Shown here in pieces: positions 25,163 to 34,207 of a stretch of DNA of 64,000 nucleotides. Both the position numbers and the translations under genes were made by a program. The notes below the pieces were generated by a model. It worked only from the letters and a program-made list of their open reading frames with translations. It ran no database searches and was not told the origin of the DNA. This DNA comes from CBDBIK01 sp965206145. GTDB taxonomy: Bacteria > Pseudomonadota > Alphaproteobacteria > TMED109. The number at the start of each line of letters is the position of its first letter. Within the stretch, counting starts at the first letter, position 1. The stretch is from positions 124,001-188,000 of the forward strand of contig CBDBIK010000002.1 of the NCBI GenBank assembly GCA_965206145.1, in the 5' to 3' direction.

Positions 25163-25288
25163 CGGGAAAAACCTTGTTGTAGATGGGGAACTTGCAGGAA
25201 ACGGACGCCTTGGAACCGGTAGCGAACTTCTGAGCTCGCGGCGCGGAAGTGCGGGTCAAGCAATCCAGTCACCGCGGGATTGTAGTTG

Positions 25289-26605
25289 CTATGTCCCAGT
25301 GCGCAATGACATTTTGGAAACTTCTGCGAAAGGTGGTTTTGGTCCACCAGTAGCCCAATCGAGCAATTCGGCCGTGTGCGCAACGGGGATCTTTGCAGCG
25401 TCCGCGATTTGGGTCATGCAACCGATATTGCCTGCCGCGACAACCATCGCGCCCGTCTGCTCGATGCAAGCAACCTTGCGCTCGAGCAGGCGCGTAGCGA
25501 TCTCGGGCTGCAGCAAGTTGTAGGTGCCGGCCGAGCCACAGCACAGATGTCCCTCGGGGATTCCTCTTACCTCGAAACCGGCCTCCCGTAGTAAACGCGC
25601 AGGCAGCTCCGTGATTTTCTGGCCGTGCTGGAGGGAGCAAGCCGAATGGTAGGCGACGGCCATTCCCTCGTGTGCGCCGCGTGCTTCCTTGAGGCCCAAC
25701 TCGGCAATCACCTCGCTCACGTCCCGTGCCAGTCCTGCCGCCCAGGCGGCATTCTCGGCCAGAGGATCATCTTCGAAGAGGTGGCCATAGTCCTTAAGCA
25801 TTGTTCCGCATCCGGAAGCGTTGCTGACGATTGCATCAAGGGGAGCCTCATTGTGGACTCTCCTCCATGCTAGGACGTTGGCGCGCGCGGCATCCTTGGC
25901 CGGGTTTTCCTTGCCGAGGTGGTGGGCGAGGGCCCCGCAGCACCCTGTCTTTTCTGCGACAACAACCTCCGCTCCCAGACGGGTGAGAAGCCGGATCGTG
26001 GCTTCGTTGATCCGAGGGTTGAGCACCTGCTGGACGCAGCCGCTGAGGAGTGCGACCCGCATTTTTTGCTTCCCTTCTGCCGGTTGTGTGCCCGGCTGAT
26101 CGGCCACCGATTTCGTCTCACGACGCCTGGGTACGAGACGAAGCATGGTGCCGAGGGGGCGGGGAAAAATTTCAGCCAGTGGCCGCGCGAACCGCCCGAG
26201 GCCAAGCGCGATGCGGAAGCGGCCCGGGTGGGGAAGTAGGAAGGCGAGGAGCCACCGGAGCGCTCGCTCGACAACGGGACGGCGGTAAGTTCGTTCAATC
26301 CAGGCCCGCGCGTGGTCGACAAGGTGCATGTAGTGGACGCCGGAAGGGCAGGTGGTCATGCAGGCAAGACACGACAGGCACCGGTCTACATGCAGCACCG
26401 TCTTCGAGTCGGCTGGCCGGTCGTTTTCGAGCATATCCTTGATCAGGTAAATTCGACCCCGAGGACTGTCGAGCTCGTCGCCAAGCAGCACGTAGGTAGG
26501 GCAGGTGGCGGTGCAGAATCCGCAGTGGACACAGGCTCGAAGAATCCCGTCGGCGGTGCGGATGTTGGGATCCTTGAGTTGCTTGTCGGAGAAGCTGGTC
26601 TGCAC
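25289..26605 (-). CDS. glcF: Glycolate oxidase iron-sulfur subunit
   Basis: A 438-residue subunit carrying electrons from the flavin subunits. Two 4Fe-4S motifs are present: Cys25/28/31/35 (CVHCGFCTATCP) and Cys76/79/82/86 (CLSCLACMTTCP). Two CCG domains follow, one around TGCCGALAHH and one around LCCGSAGTYN. The GTG start comes 3 bp after glcE. GlcDEF oxidises glycolate to glyoxylate at the membrane, passing electrons to quinone. Confidence 0.95.
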   Translation of the reverse strand: MQTSFSDKQLKDPNIRTADGILRACVHCGFCTATCPTYVLLGDELDSPRGRIYLIKDMLENDRPADSKTVLHVDRCLSCLACMTTCPSGVHYMHLVDHARAWIERTYRRPVVERALRWLLAFLLPHPGRFRIALGLGRFARPLAEIFPRPLGTMLRLVPRRRETKSVADQPGTQPAEGKQKMRVALLSGCVQQVLNPRINEATIRLLTRLGAEVVVAEKTGCCGALAHHLGKENPAKDAARANVLAWRRVHNEAPLDAIVSNASGCGTMLKDYGHLFEDDPLAENAAWAAGLARDVSEVIAELGLKEARGAHEGMAVAYHSACSLQHGQKITELPARLLREAGFEVRGIPEGHLCCGSAGTYNLLQPEIATRLLERKVACIEQTGAMVVAAGNIGCMTQIADAAKIPVAHTAELLDWATGGPKPPFAEVSKMSLRTGT

Positions 26606-26608
26606 GGT

Positions 26609-27820
26609 TCAAGCAGTGGCCATGCGGCCAGGATTGAGGATGCCACCCGGGTCGAAGCCTTCGCGGATGCGCGAGGAGATCCTTGCAAGCCCCGGCGACT
26701 GCCTGGGGAATGCACCCACGGCCGCCCGTTCCGCATCGCTCGCCCGGACCAGGGTCGCATGTCCGCCTACTTTCGAAGTTTGTGCACGGATCTCGTCGGC
26801 TCGGCTCGAGGTTCCTTCCCTGAGAGCGAACCAGATGACACCTCCGCCGTCGACGAGCCACTGTCCGGGAATTCTCTCCGTGATCGCTATTACGGTCGTG
26901 CCGGCTCTTGCGGGCGGCACTGAGATCCGCCACAGGGGGGTGGATGGTTCCGCATCGCCCACCTTGGCGAAGGGCTTCGCATCAGTGATTCCCTTCCAGA
27001 GGTCAGCCGATTCCTCGCCTGCGATCTCGGCACATTCGCCACCGATTTCATCGCGCATACGGGATGCGCGTTCTGCGACCGATTTTCCCGGCCCCTCGAT
27101 GCGGATGGCGGCGATGGTTCCGGAACCAGACAAGGGCTGGAGGCCCAGAAGCCCCTCGGGGATGCAGGCCAGCCCGCTCACCTCAAGCTGGGTTTGGGAT
27201 GCACGCACTAGGGTTGCGGAGGCAGAGATCGGATCGAGACCGGCAAAGAGAAGCGTATGGGTGTGTTTGGATCGAGGCAGCACCTTCACGGTTACCTCCG
27301 ACATCGCGGCAAGCGTTCCAAAGGAACCGGCGAGGAGTTTGCACAGGTCATAGCCTGAGACGTTTTTAACGACGTGTCCGCCCGCCTTGAAACGCTCACC
27401 CCGTCCGCTGACTGCCCGGAAACCGAGGAAGTGGTCGCGGGCGGTTCCAGCCCGCACACGCCTGGAGCCTGAGAGGTTGCAGGCGATCACGCCGCCAATC
27501 GTCGCGCCTCCAGGGGCCGCGCCGTAGAGGGGACCAAAATCCGGAGGCTCGAAAGCGAGTTCCTGTTCGGCCTGACGGAGTGCCTTCGAGATCTCGGCCA
27601 TGGAAGTGCCGACCCCGCAGGTAAGGGTGAGTTCGTCCGGCTCGTAGTTCTGGATACCATCGAGGCCTTGAAGGTCGAGAGTGACAGCTGCATTGACGGG
27701 GCGCCCAAACCCTCGCTTGGTTCCCGCTCCCTTTACGACTGCGGGTGTCTTTTCCGTTACAAGCCCTGCGACGGCCTCGACGAGTTCGGCCTCGTCCGCC
27801 GGCCGCACGTGCACATCCAT
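26609..27820 (-). CDS. glcE: Glycolate oxidase FAD-binding subunit GlcE
   Basis: A 403-residue FAD-binding (VAO-type) protein without the full catalytic C-terminal set of GlcD. The flavin-binding region shows VVKGAGTKRGFGRP, GGATIGGVIACNLSGSRR and GGHVVKNVSGYDLCKLLAGSFGTLA, and it ends with FDPGGILNPGRM. I chose ATG 27820 (MDVHVRPADE), 4 bp after the glcD stop; longer frames upstream run into glcD. Confidence 0.94.
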   Translation of the reverse strand: MDVHVRPADEAELVEAVAGLVTEKTPAVVKGAGTKRGFGRPVNAAVTLDLQGLDGIQNYEPDELTLTCGVGTSMAEISKALRQAEQELAFEPPDFGPLYGAAPGGATIGGVIACNLSGSRRVRAGTARDHFLGFRAVSGRGERFKAGGHVVKNVSGYDLCKLLAGSFGTLAAMSEVTVKVLPRSKHTHTLLFAGLDPISASATLVRASQTQLEVSGLACIPEGLLGLQPLSGSGTIAAIRIEGPGKSVAERASRMRDEIGGECAEIAGEESADLWKGITDAKPFAKVGDAEPSTPLWRISVPPARAGTTVIAITERIPGQWLVDGGGVIWFALREGTSSRADEIRAQTSKVGGHATLVRASDAERAAVGAFPRQSPGLARISSRIREGFDPGGILNPGRMATA

Positions 27821-27824
27821 CGAA

Positions 27825-29312
27825 TCAGAAGCGGGGCAGGTCGGGGAAGCGGAGCCTGCCGTGATGCACGTGCATCTTTCCGAGTTCTGCGCAGCGGTGA
27901 AGTTCGGGGAACATTTTTCCAGGGTTGAGCAAGCCGTCGGGGTCGAACGCACATTTCAAGCGTTGTTGGTGCTTGAGGTCATCCTCGTCAAACATCGTGT
28001 GCATCAGGTCGCGTTTTTCGACGCCGATTCCGTGTTCACCGGAGAGGACACCGCCTTCCTTAACGCACAATTTCAGGATGTCCGCCCCGAACGTTTCGGC
28101 GCGGGCGAGCTGATCGGAGTCGTTAGCGTCGTAGAGGATTAGCGGGTGGAGGTTGCCATCTCCGGCGTGGAAGACGTTGGCGACGCGGAGCTCATGCTTC
28201 TTCGAGAGGTCCGAGATTCCTTCGAGCACGTCGGGAAGTCGTCCCCTCGGGATAGTTCCGTCCATGCACAGATAGTCGGGCGAAATTCGCCCGATGGCGG
28301 GGAATGCGCCCTTGCGTCCCGACCAGAAGCGGAGCCGTTCCTCCTCACTCTCACTCTTGCGAATATGAACGGCACCGCATTCCCTAGCAATCTCGATGAC
28401 CTGCTGCATCCCTTCTTCCACCTCGGAGGTGGTCCCATCAAGTTCGACAATGAGAAGCGAGTGCACGTCGAGCGGATAGCCGGCGTTGGCGTATGCCTCG
28501 GCAGCCTCAATGGCGAAATAGTCCATCATCTCCATGCCTGCCGGGATGATGCCTCTGCTGATGACTTGGCTTACGCAGGAGGCACCGGAGCGAATCGTGG
28601 GGAAGCCGAGGAGTGTTGCGAGCGCGGTTTCTGGTTTCGGACGGATGCTCACCGTGACCTCGGTGATCACCCCAAGCAATCCTTCGGAACCGGTGAGCGC
28701 ACCGAGAATGTCGTAGCCGCCGGCATCCATATGCCGTCCGCCCACGTGGACCACGTCGCCGTCCATGGTCACCACTTCGAGGCCGAGAATGTTGTTGGCG
28801 GTGACCCCGTACTTGAGGCAGTGCACACCGCCCGAGTTTTCGGCAACGTTGCCGCCAATGGAGCAGGCGATTTGGCTGGAGGGGTCGGGTGCGTAGTAGA
28901 AGCCGTCGTCTTCGACGGCCTGTGTGAGCGCAAGGTTGGTGACGCCGGGCTGAGCAACGACGCAGAGATTGTCGATGTCGATGTCGAGGATGCGGTTGAA
29001 CCGTCCGAGACCGACGGTCACTCCGTCGGCAAGGGGGAGTGCACCTCCCGAGAGACCGGTTCCTGCCCCCCGTGGAACGACCTTTACGCCGCGTTGGTGG
29101 CACAGCTTCATAATCGCTGCGACCTGGGTCGTGGTCTCGGGCAGGACCACAACGAGGGGAAGTTCCCGATAGGCCGTTAAGCCGTCAGTTTCGTATGCGA
29201 GGAGTTCTCGGCGGTCGACGATGACACCCTCGCCGGGAACGATGGCCTGGAGTGCCCCAATCAATTCCTCGCGTCCGGCGGTTACATGAGCGTCCGGCTC
29301 GGGCATCCGCAT
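27825..29312 (-). CDS. glcD: Glycolate oxidase subunit GlcD
   Basis: The 495-residue catalytic flavoprotein. The FAD domain shows VVPRGAGTGLSGGALP and CSIGGNVAENSGGVHCLKYG, followed by GSEGLLGVITEVT. The C-terminal substrate domain has FHAGDGNLHPL and SGEHGIGVEKR with the conserved histidines, and closes with FDPDGLLNPGKMFP. ATG 29312 has CCGAGG 8 nt upstream. It is first in glcDEF. About 20 residues after the usual end (HHGRLRFPDLPRF) form a short extra tail. Confidence 0.96.
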   Translation of the reverse strand: MRMPEPDAHVTAGREELIGALQAIVPGEGVIVDRRELLAYETDGLTAYRELPLVVVLPETTTQVAAIMKLCHQRGVKVVPRGAGTGLSGGALPLADGVTVGLGRFNRILDIDIDNLCVVAQPGVTNLALTQAVEDDGFYYAPDPSSQIACSIGGNVAENSGGVHCLKYGVTANNILGLEVVTMDGDVVHVGGRHMDAGGYDILGALTGSEGLLGVITEVTVSIRPKPETALATLLGFPTIRSGASCVSQVISRGIIPAGMEMMDYFAIEAAEAYANAGYPLDVHSLLIVELDGTTSEVEEGMQQVIEIARECGAVHIRKSESEEERLRFWSGRKGAFPAIGRISPDYLCMDGTIPRGRLPDVLEGISDLSKKHELRVANVFHAGDGNLHPLILYDANDSDQLARAETFGADILKLCVKEGGVLSGEHGIGVEKRDLMHTMFDEDDLKHQQRLKCAFDPDGLLNPGKMFPELHRCAELGKMHVHHGRLRFPDLPRF

Positions 29313-29347
29313 CGGTCAGCCTCGGTGACGGCGTGCTGCCGAAGGCT

Positions 29348-29473
29348 TCACCTCTGGCGGGCTTTAAGGCGAGGATTTTTCTTGTTGATGACGTACACTC
29401 GACCTTTCCGCCGGACAACACGGCAGTCCCGGTCGCGCTTTTTCGCACTCTTCAGGGAATTGACGATCTTCAT
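29348..29473 (-). CDS. rpmJ: 50S ribosomal protein bL36
   Basis: A 41-residue protein, MKIVNSLKSAKKRDRDC followed by RVVRRKGRVYVINKKNP and an Arg/Lys tail. This is the bL36 form lacking the zinc-binding cysteines, common in Alphaproteobacteria. It sits by itself ahead of glcD, not in a ribosomal operon, as is usual for this class. A good promoter lies upstream. No strong ribosome-binding site is visible. Confidence 0.95.
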   Translation of the reverse strand: MKIVNSLKSAKKRDRDCRVVRRKGRVYVINKKNPRLKARQR

Positions 29474-29524
29474 GGTCCATTTTTCGCAGGAGGTTTCCGC
29501 CAAGAAGCGGTAGAACATCCGGAC

Positions 29525-29554
29525 AGTATGTGGAATCCAGAGCCTTCCTGTCAA
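29525..29554 (-). promoter_or_regulatory. Candidate sigma-70 promoter of rpmJ
   Basis: On the minus strand a perfect -35 TTGACA (29549-29554) is followed after 18 bp by CATACT (29525-29530). The predicted transcript would start near 29517, about 45 nt ahead of the rpmJ ATG. Confidence 0.5.
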
Positions 29555-29618
29555 AGGAGCGCAAGGATGGGGCGGATGCTAGGCTTCCTGCCGCCGCGTT
29601 CCACAAGGGGGAGGTCGC

Positions 29619-30002
29619 ATGTTTCCTCGCCCGCTGGTACCGCACTCGCTCGTGCCGTTTCTGGATTCTACGGCTTGGTTTGTGGCGTTTGCAGGTCTGT
29701 GCGTGCTTTTGGTGCTCGCCCGTTGGTTCCTGGCGGAATATCGGCCCGTGCGATGGGCACTAGCGGTTCTCACTCTCGGTGCGTTCGGCATGTTCGCTCT
29801 TCTCGAAATGCAAAGAAGGGTGTGGATCGATCCGGTTGTTCTGAGTTGGTCTGGTTTCCTGCTGTGGGCGTGTTTTTCGTTTCTGATCGCCCGGCTTTTC
29901 CTGGGCATCCTGTTCGGCAGGATGGTGAGAGAACGGCTTGCAAAAAATTTTTACAATCGGTTTTGGAAACGCGAAGAAAGAGAATCTTCCAATGAGCATT
30001 GA
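29619..30002 (+). CDS. Small integral membrane protein, unknown function
   Basis: A 127-residue protein with three or four hydrophobic segments: about 16-37 (STAWFVAFAGLCVLLVLARW), 43-62 (RWALAVLTLGAFGMFALLEM) and 72-98 (VVLSWSGFLLWACFSFLIARLFLG). The end is basic and charged. I do not recognise a family. A strong GGGGGAGG ribosome-binding site precedes ATG 29619. The last 11 bp overlap the enolase-superfamily gene, so it probably begins the three-gene operon that ends with the PdxA-like gene. Confidence 0.7.
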   Translation: MFPRPLVPHSLVPFLDSTAWFVAFAGLCVLLVLARWFLAEYRPVRWALAVLTLGAFGMFALLEMQRRVWIDPVVLSWSGFLLWACFSFLIARLFLGILFGRMVRERLAKNFYNRFWKREERESSNEH

Positions 30003-31077
30003 ATCAGTCGAGGTGCGCAAGGCGCGCATTCCGTTAGAGACCGCGCTGACGGACGCAACCCACGGGGCGATGACTGTCTTCGACTTGATCCTGGTGGAAA
30101 TCAGGAATACGGAAGGAGTGTCTGGCCTTGGTTACACCTACACAGTCGGGACCGGCAGCTCCGCCATTGCGGCCGTTGTCCGGGATGACTTCGCACAGCT
30201 TCTCATTGGCGAGGACGAAGGAAGGATCGAGGCCTTATGGAAGCGGATGTGGCAGGCGAGTCACTACGTGGGACGTGGCGGGCCTACGAGTTTTGCAATG
30301 GCGGCCGTCGACATTGCGTTGTGGGATCTCAAAGCCATGGCGGTTGGCCTACCGCTTTGGCGGCTGCTCGGAGGACACGATCCGGCTGTTCGGGTCTACT
30401 CCGGCGGCATCGATCTTCAAGATCCCATCGACGAACTTCTCGAACGAACCAAGAAACGACTTGAAGAAGGCTTTCGTGCCATCAAAATGAAGGTGGGGCG
30501 GAAAAACTTAGCGGAAGACGTGGAGCGTGTAGGACGCATGCGTGAGATGCTGGGCAAGGATTTCCCCCTGATGGTCGATGCCAACATGGGCTGGAGTGCG
30601 GGCGAAGCGGTCTGTGCAGCGCGTGCTTTGCAGGAATTTGACCTCGTCTGGCTCGAGGAACCGGTTGCCCCTGACGATTTCAAGGCACATCGGCGTGTCC
30701 GGGATTATGGCGGCGTTCCCATCGCCGCTGGAGAGAATCTCCATACGCTTGCAGAGTTCTCGGCCTTGATTCGTACCGACGGGGTGGACTTTCCGGAACC
30801 TGACCTTGCCACCTGTGGTGGAATTACGGTTTGGCGTAAGGTGGCGATGCTTGCCGAAGCAAACGGGCTTCCTGTTACCTCACACGGGGTTCATGACCTC
30901 CATGTGCACCTGCTTGCAGCGGTCCCCAACGCATCGTTCCTTGAGGTGCATGGTTTCGGGCTCGACAGGTTCATCAAGCATCCGATCGAGATCCGCGACG
31001 GGTTTGCACATGCACCCGAACGCCCCGGACACGGGATTTCCATCGACGAAAAAGGCCTGGGAAGCATTTCGGCGTGA
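29992..31077 (+). CDS. Mandelate racemase/muconate lactonizing enzyme family protein
   Basis: A 361-residue enolase-superfamily enzyme. The N-terminal capping domain (1-115) is followed by a barrel with the KxK pair Lys165/Lys167 (AIKMKVG), metal ligands Asp196 (VDANMGW), Glu222 or Glu223 (LEEPV) and Glu248 (GENLH), and the general-base His298 in TSHGVHD. The KxK plus His arrangement is that of the mandelate racemase subgroup, which includes acid-sugar dehydratases and racemases. It overlaps the PdxA-like gene, which fits sugar-acid catabolism. The substrate cannot be read from sequence. ATG 29992 has an A/G-rich ribosome-binding site. Confidence 0.9.
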   Translation: MSIESVEVRKARIPLETALTDATHGAMTVFDLILVEIRNTEGVSGLGYTYTVGTGSSAIAAVVRDDFAQLLIGEDEGRIEALWKRMWQASHYVGRGGPTSFAMAAVDIALWDLKAMAVGLPLWRLLGGHDPAVRVYSGGIDLQDPIDELLERTKKRLEEGFRAIKMKVGRKNLAEDVERVGRMREMLGKDFPLMVDANMGWSAGEAVCAARALQEFDLVWLEEPVAPDDFKAHRRVRDYGGVPIAAGENLHTLAEFSALIRTDGVDFPEPDLATCGGITVWRKVAMLAEANGLPVTSHGVHDLHVHLLAAVPNASFLEVHGFGLDRFIKHPIEIRDGFAHAPERPGHGISIDEKGLGSISA

Positions 31078-32060
31078 CGGCACCCCTTGGAATCACCGTT
31101 GGCGACCCGGCGGGAGTGGGGCCAGAGGTTGTCTGCGCGGCGATTGAAAGAATGGATGCAGTCCGTCGAGGTGACCTTCTTCTCATCGGCGATCAGGAAG
31201 CCCTGCTTCGCGCTGCGGAACTGGTGGGGATAGATCCCTTTGCAGGTGAAAACCCTGTCGCCATCGTCGACACAGGCCACCCGGGCGGTATCCCGCCGGA
31301 CGGAGCTGCGTCCGCTGCGGGCGGGGCGGCGGCGTACGCGGCCGTGGTCCGGGCCGTAGAACTGGCGCAGGCAGGTGAAATCGCGGCCATCGTCACCGCC
31401 CCTCTCAGCAAGGAAGCGCTTCACATGGCAGGACGGAAGTTTGAGGGGCATACCGGCCTGCTTGCCCACCTGTGCGGCGTTCGTGACCCCTTCATGATGC
31501 TGGCAGCGCCCGACTTTTCCGTCGTGCACGTGTCCGCGCATTTGTCACTCGCGGAAGCGATTGCCGGTGTGAGCACTGACCGGGTGCTCGCCGCAACCCG
31601 GGCAGGTGATGCGCATCTTCGTCGTATGGGGATTGCACGTCCTCGGGTTGCGGTCGCAGGGCTCAATCCGCACGCGGGCGAGGCAGGGATTTTGGGCGAG
31701 GAGGAGCAGGTTCACATCGCTCCTGCAATCGAAAGGGCGTGCAAGGAGGGGATTGATGCCGTCGGGCCTTGCCCGCCGGACGTGGTGTTTCGTGATGCGC
31801 TTGCAGGGCGCTTCGATCTCGTCGTGGCGCAGTACCACGATCAGGGACACATCCCTGTGAAACTTGTGGCCTTCGAGACGGCCGTGAACGTGACCCTGGG
31901 CCTGCCTCTCGTTCGGGTCTCGGTCGATCATGGCACGGCGTTCGATATCGCTTGGCAAGGAAAAGCACGACCAGAGAATCTGCTTGTCACTCTCGACTAT
32001 GGACGGAAGATCATCGAGTGTTCTTCCGCCATGGCGGCGTTTTCTGGTGACAGGAATTAA
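31074..32060 (+). CDS. PdxA-family dehydrogenase (4-hydroxythreonine-4-phosphate dehydrogenase-like)
   Basis: A 328-residue metal-dependent NAD+ dehydrogenase. The family marks are ITVGDPAGVGPEV, the metal ligands in FEGHTG, LNPHAGEAG and AQYHDQGHIPVK, and VRVSVDHGTAFDIAW. The GTG start overlaps the preceding gene. True PdxA makes vitamin B6 precursor, but the PdxA2 branch oxidises phosphorylated threonate or erythronate in sugar-acid breakdown. The coupling to an enolase-superfamily gene makes a catabolic role plausible, though no threonate kinase is present. Confidence 0.9.
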   Translation: MTAPLGITVGDPAGVGPEVVCAAIERMDAVRRGDLLLIGDQEALLRAAELVGIDPFAGENPVAIVDTGHPGGIPPDGAASAAGGAAAYAAVVRAVELAQAGEIAAIVTAPLSKEALHMAGRKFEGHTGLLAHLCGVRDPFMMLAAPDFSVVHVSAHLSLAEAIAGVSTDRVLAATRAGDAHLRRMGIARPRVAVAGLNPHAGEAGILGEEEQVHIAPAIERACKEGIDAVGPCPPDVVFRDALAGRFDLVVAQYHDQGHIPVKLVAFETAVNVTLGLPLVRVSVDHGTAFDIAWQGKARPENLLVTLDYGRKIIECSSAMAAFSGDRN

Positions 32061-32288
32061 TTTTAGAAAAGAGGAATTTGCCGGAACTCTTTGAAAAACA
32101 GCTTAAAATAATTTTTTCCTCCCGTTCTTTTCCTCTCTTGCAGAAGGGACTTTGAATGCCCGAAAGTCCATAGACTGGGTCAGGAAAAATCAAGTTTTTG
32201 TCCTCAGAGAGATTTGATCAACTTGATAATTCGAGATCGGCAAGCTTTTCACGATGTGGTCCATGCCATCATGTGGCATCTGCGCCTC

Positions 32289-33290
32289 TCAGAATCCTGA
32301 TTCATTCAAGTTTGGGAACGGGGCGCTCTGATCGGCGATCGCGGCCCGGGCCGCGCCGTATTCTCTCTGAAGTCGGGCCACGATTTCTTTGGTGGAAGGC
32401 ACATCGTGGATCATTCCGGAGCTTTGGCCGGCACTCCAGATGTCGCGCCAGGTTTGTCTCTCGGCTTTGTCCCGCTCGCGAAAATCCATCTTTGATTTGT
32501 CCGATGAGGGTAGGTTGTCGGGATCGAAGCCCGCTGAGAGGACGCTGCCGGAGAGATAATTCCCCTTCACTCCGGAAAACAGGTTTGTGTAGGTAATGTC
32601 GGCAGCCGCGCTTTCGACCACCATCTGCTTGTAATCGTTGCTTGCGTTCGCTTCCTGGGAGGCGAGGAAACGGGTGCCGAAATAGGCGAGGTCCGCGCCC
32701 ATCGCCTGTGCGGCAAGAATTTGAGCACCGGTCGCCATGGCACCGGAAAGGATGACCGGGCCGTCGAAAAATTCTCGCACTTCAGCGACGAGTGCGAACG
32801 GACTGAGCGTGCCGGCGTGTCCGCCGGCACCCGCGCAGACCAAAATCAAGCCGTCGGCACCCTCGCCAAGTGCTTTCTTCGCATGCCGGATGTTGGTGAC
32901 ATCATGAAAGATGTGGCCGCCGTATCCATGGATTTCCTTCTCGATGGCGGTCGGTGTTTGGAGGCTGGTGATGATGATCGGGACCTTGTGCTTGACGCAG
33001 ACGTCGACATCACGCTCCAACCGTTCGTTGGATTGGTGCATGATTTGATTGACCGCAAAAGGAGCGATGACGGCGTCGAGGTGCTGGGTTTGCCAGGCGG
33101 CGAGCTCGGTGGTGATGCGCTCCACCCAAGTATCGAGCAACTCAGGCGTGCGTGCGTTCAGGGCAGGAAAGCATCCAATGATCCCGGCCTTGCACTGCTC
33201 AATCACGAGATCCGGGTTGGACACGATGAACAGTGGTGCACCGATGAGAGGGAGCAAGAGACGTCCCTTCAGGTACGATGGAATTGCCAT
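32289..33290 (-). CDS. Nitronate monooxygenase-family flavoprotein
   Basis: A 333-residue FMN-binding barrel protein of the 2-nitropropane dioxygenase family. It shows PLFIVSNPDLVIEQCKAGIIG, the FMN-site motif ADGLILVCAGAGGHAG with the candidate catalytic His, VILSGAMATGAQILAAQAMGADLAYFGTRF and a C-terminal helical part. Members oxidise propionate 3-nitronate, and related enoyl reductases such as FabK share the fold, so substrate is uncertain. It is the last gene of a four-gene minus-strand run. The 228 bp beyond it are AT-rich and hold no gene I can see. Confidence 0.88.
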   Translation of the reverse strand: MAIPSYLKGRLLLPLIGAPLFIVSNPDLVIEQCKAGIIGCFPALNARTPELLDTWVERITTELAAWQTQHLDAVIAPFAVNQIMHQSNERLERDVDVCVKHKVPIIITSLQTPTAIEKEIHGYGGHIFHDVTNIRHAKKALGEGADGLILVCAGAGGHAGTLSPFALVAEVREFFDGPVILSGAMATGAQILAAQAMGADLAYFGTRFLASQEANASNDYKQMVVESAAADITYTNLFSGVKGNYLSGSVLSAGFDPDNLPSSDKSKMDFRERDKAERQTWRDIWSAGQSSGMIHDVPSTKEIVARLQREYGAARAAIADQSAPFPNLNESGF

Positions 33291-33334
33291 GGCGAACTGC
33301 AGTGAATGGCGTTAAGGAAGATGAAAGAGGACGT

Positions 33335-34147
33335 TCAGTCGCCCGTGAATTTGGCCTGTCGTTTTTCAGTAAAACTCGCAATACCTTCCTTGAAGTCATT
33401 GCTTAAAAAGCTCTTTTCCATTTCCTCATCGGCAATGATCTGAGCTTTAGACAATCCCTCACCCAGCGCTTCCCAAATCTGGCGTTTCATGATGCGCATG
33501 GATCTGGGGGAGACCTCCTCGGCCAGCATCTGGGCGTAAGATTCGACGTGTGGCATAAGATCTCCTGCAGGGAGCGTCTTGTTGACGATACCAATTCGCT
33601 CCGCCTCGGCCGCATCGATTCGGCGTGCGGACAGGAGGATGTCCTGCGCGTGTGCAATCCCCACCAGGCGGGGAAGAAGCCAGCTGATTCCGTGCTCGGC
33701 GACAAGGCCCCGGCGACTGAAGGCTGAGGAAAAGATCGCCTCTTCGGAGGCGAAACGAATGTCGCACCAGAGCGCGAGCACGAACCCGATTCCTGCGACG
33801 GGGCCGTTGATCGCGGCGATAACGGGTTTTGGGACCGCGGGGAACCATGTATGTGCTCCCTGGAAGCCGGGGGCGGACTTAGGATCGAACGGCGGTGGTT
33901 TGCCCGATGATCTGCGCAATCCTGGTTTGATTCCCTTGAGGGCGTCCATATCGGCACCCGCGCAGAACCCGCGTCCCTCGCCGGTGAGAATGATAGATCG
34001 GATGGCATCGTCGTCGGAGAGAGTTCGAAAACATGCACGGAGCTCCTGCGACATGTGCGGGGTCCATGCGTTCAGGCGTTCAGGGCGGTTGAGGGAGACC
34101 GTTGCGACGGCGTCCTTCCGGGAGACTAGGATTTCATCGAATTTCAT
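33335..34147 (-). CDS. Enoyl-CoA hydratase/isomerase family protein
   Basis: A 270-residue crotonase-fold protein. The CoA-binding and oxyanion-hole segments are NRPERLNAWTP, GFCAGADMDAL and INGPVAGIGFVLALWCDIRFAS. The second-half segment SRRGLVAEHGISWLLPRLVG carries the usual glutamate in AEHG. ATG 34147 was chosen because the family N-terminus (FDEILVSRKDAVATVSLNRP) follows it at once. It sits between the SDR and the nitronate monooxygenase-like gene. The acyl-CoA substrate is unknown. Confidence 0.9.
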   Translation of the reverse strand: MKFDEILVSRKDAVATVSLNRPERLNAWTPHMSQELRACFRTLSDDDAIRSIILTGEGRGFCAGADMDALKGIKPGLRRSSGKPPPFDPKSAPGFQGAHTWFPAVPKPVIAAINGPVAGIGFVLALWCDIRFASEEAIFSSAFSRRGLVAEHGISWLLPRLVGIAHAQDILLSARRIDAAEAERIGIVNKTLPAGDLMPHVESYAQMLAEEVSPRSMRIMKRQIWEALGEGLSKAQIIADEEMEKSFLSNDFKEGIASFTEKRQAKFTGD

Positions 34148-34207
34148 GATTTTTCCATGCTGCAAAGGATTTTTACGGGGCGAGGCAGAGGAGCCTGCCA
34201 AGGTTTT

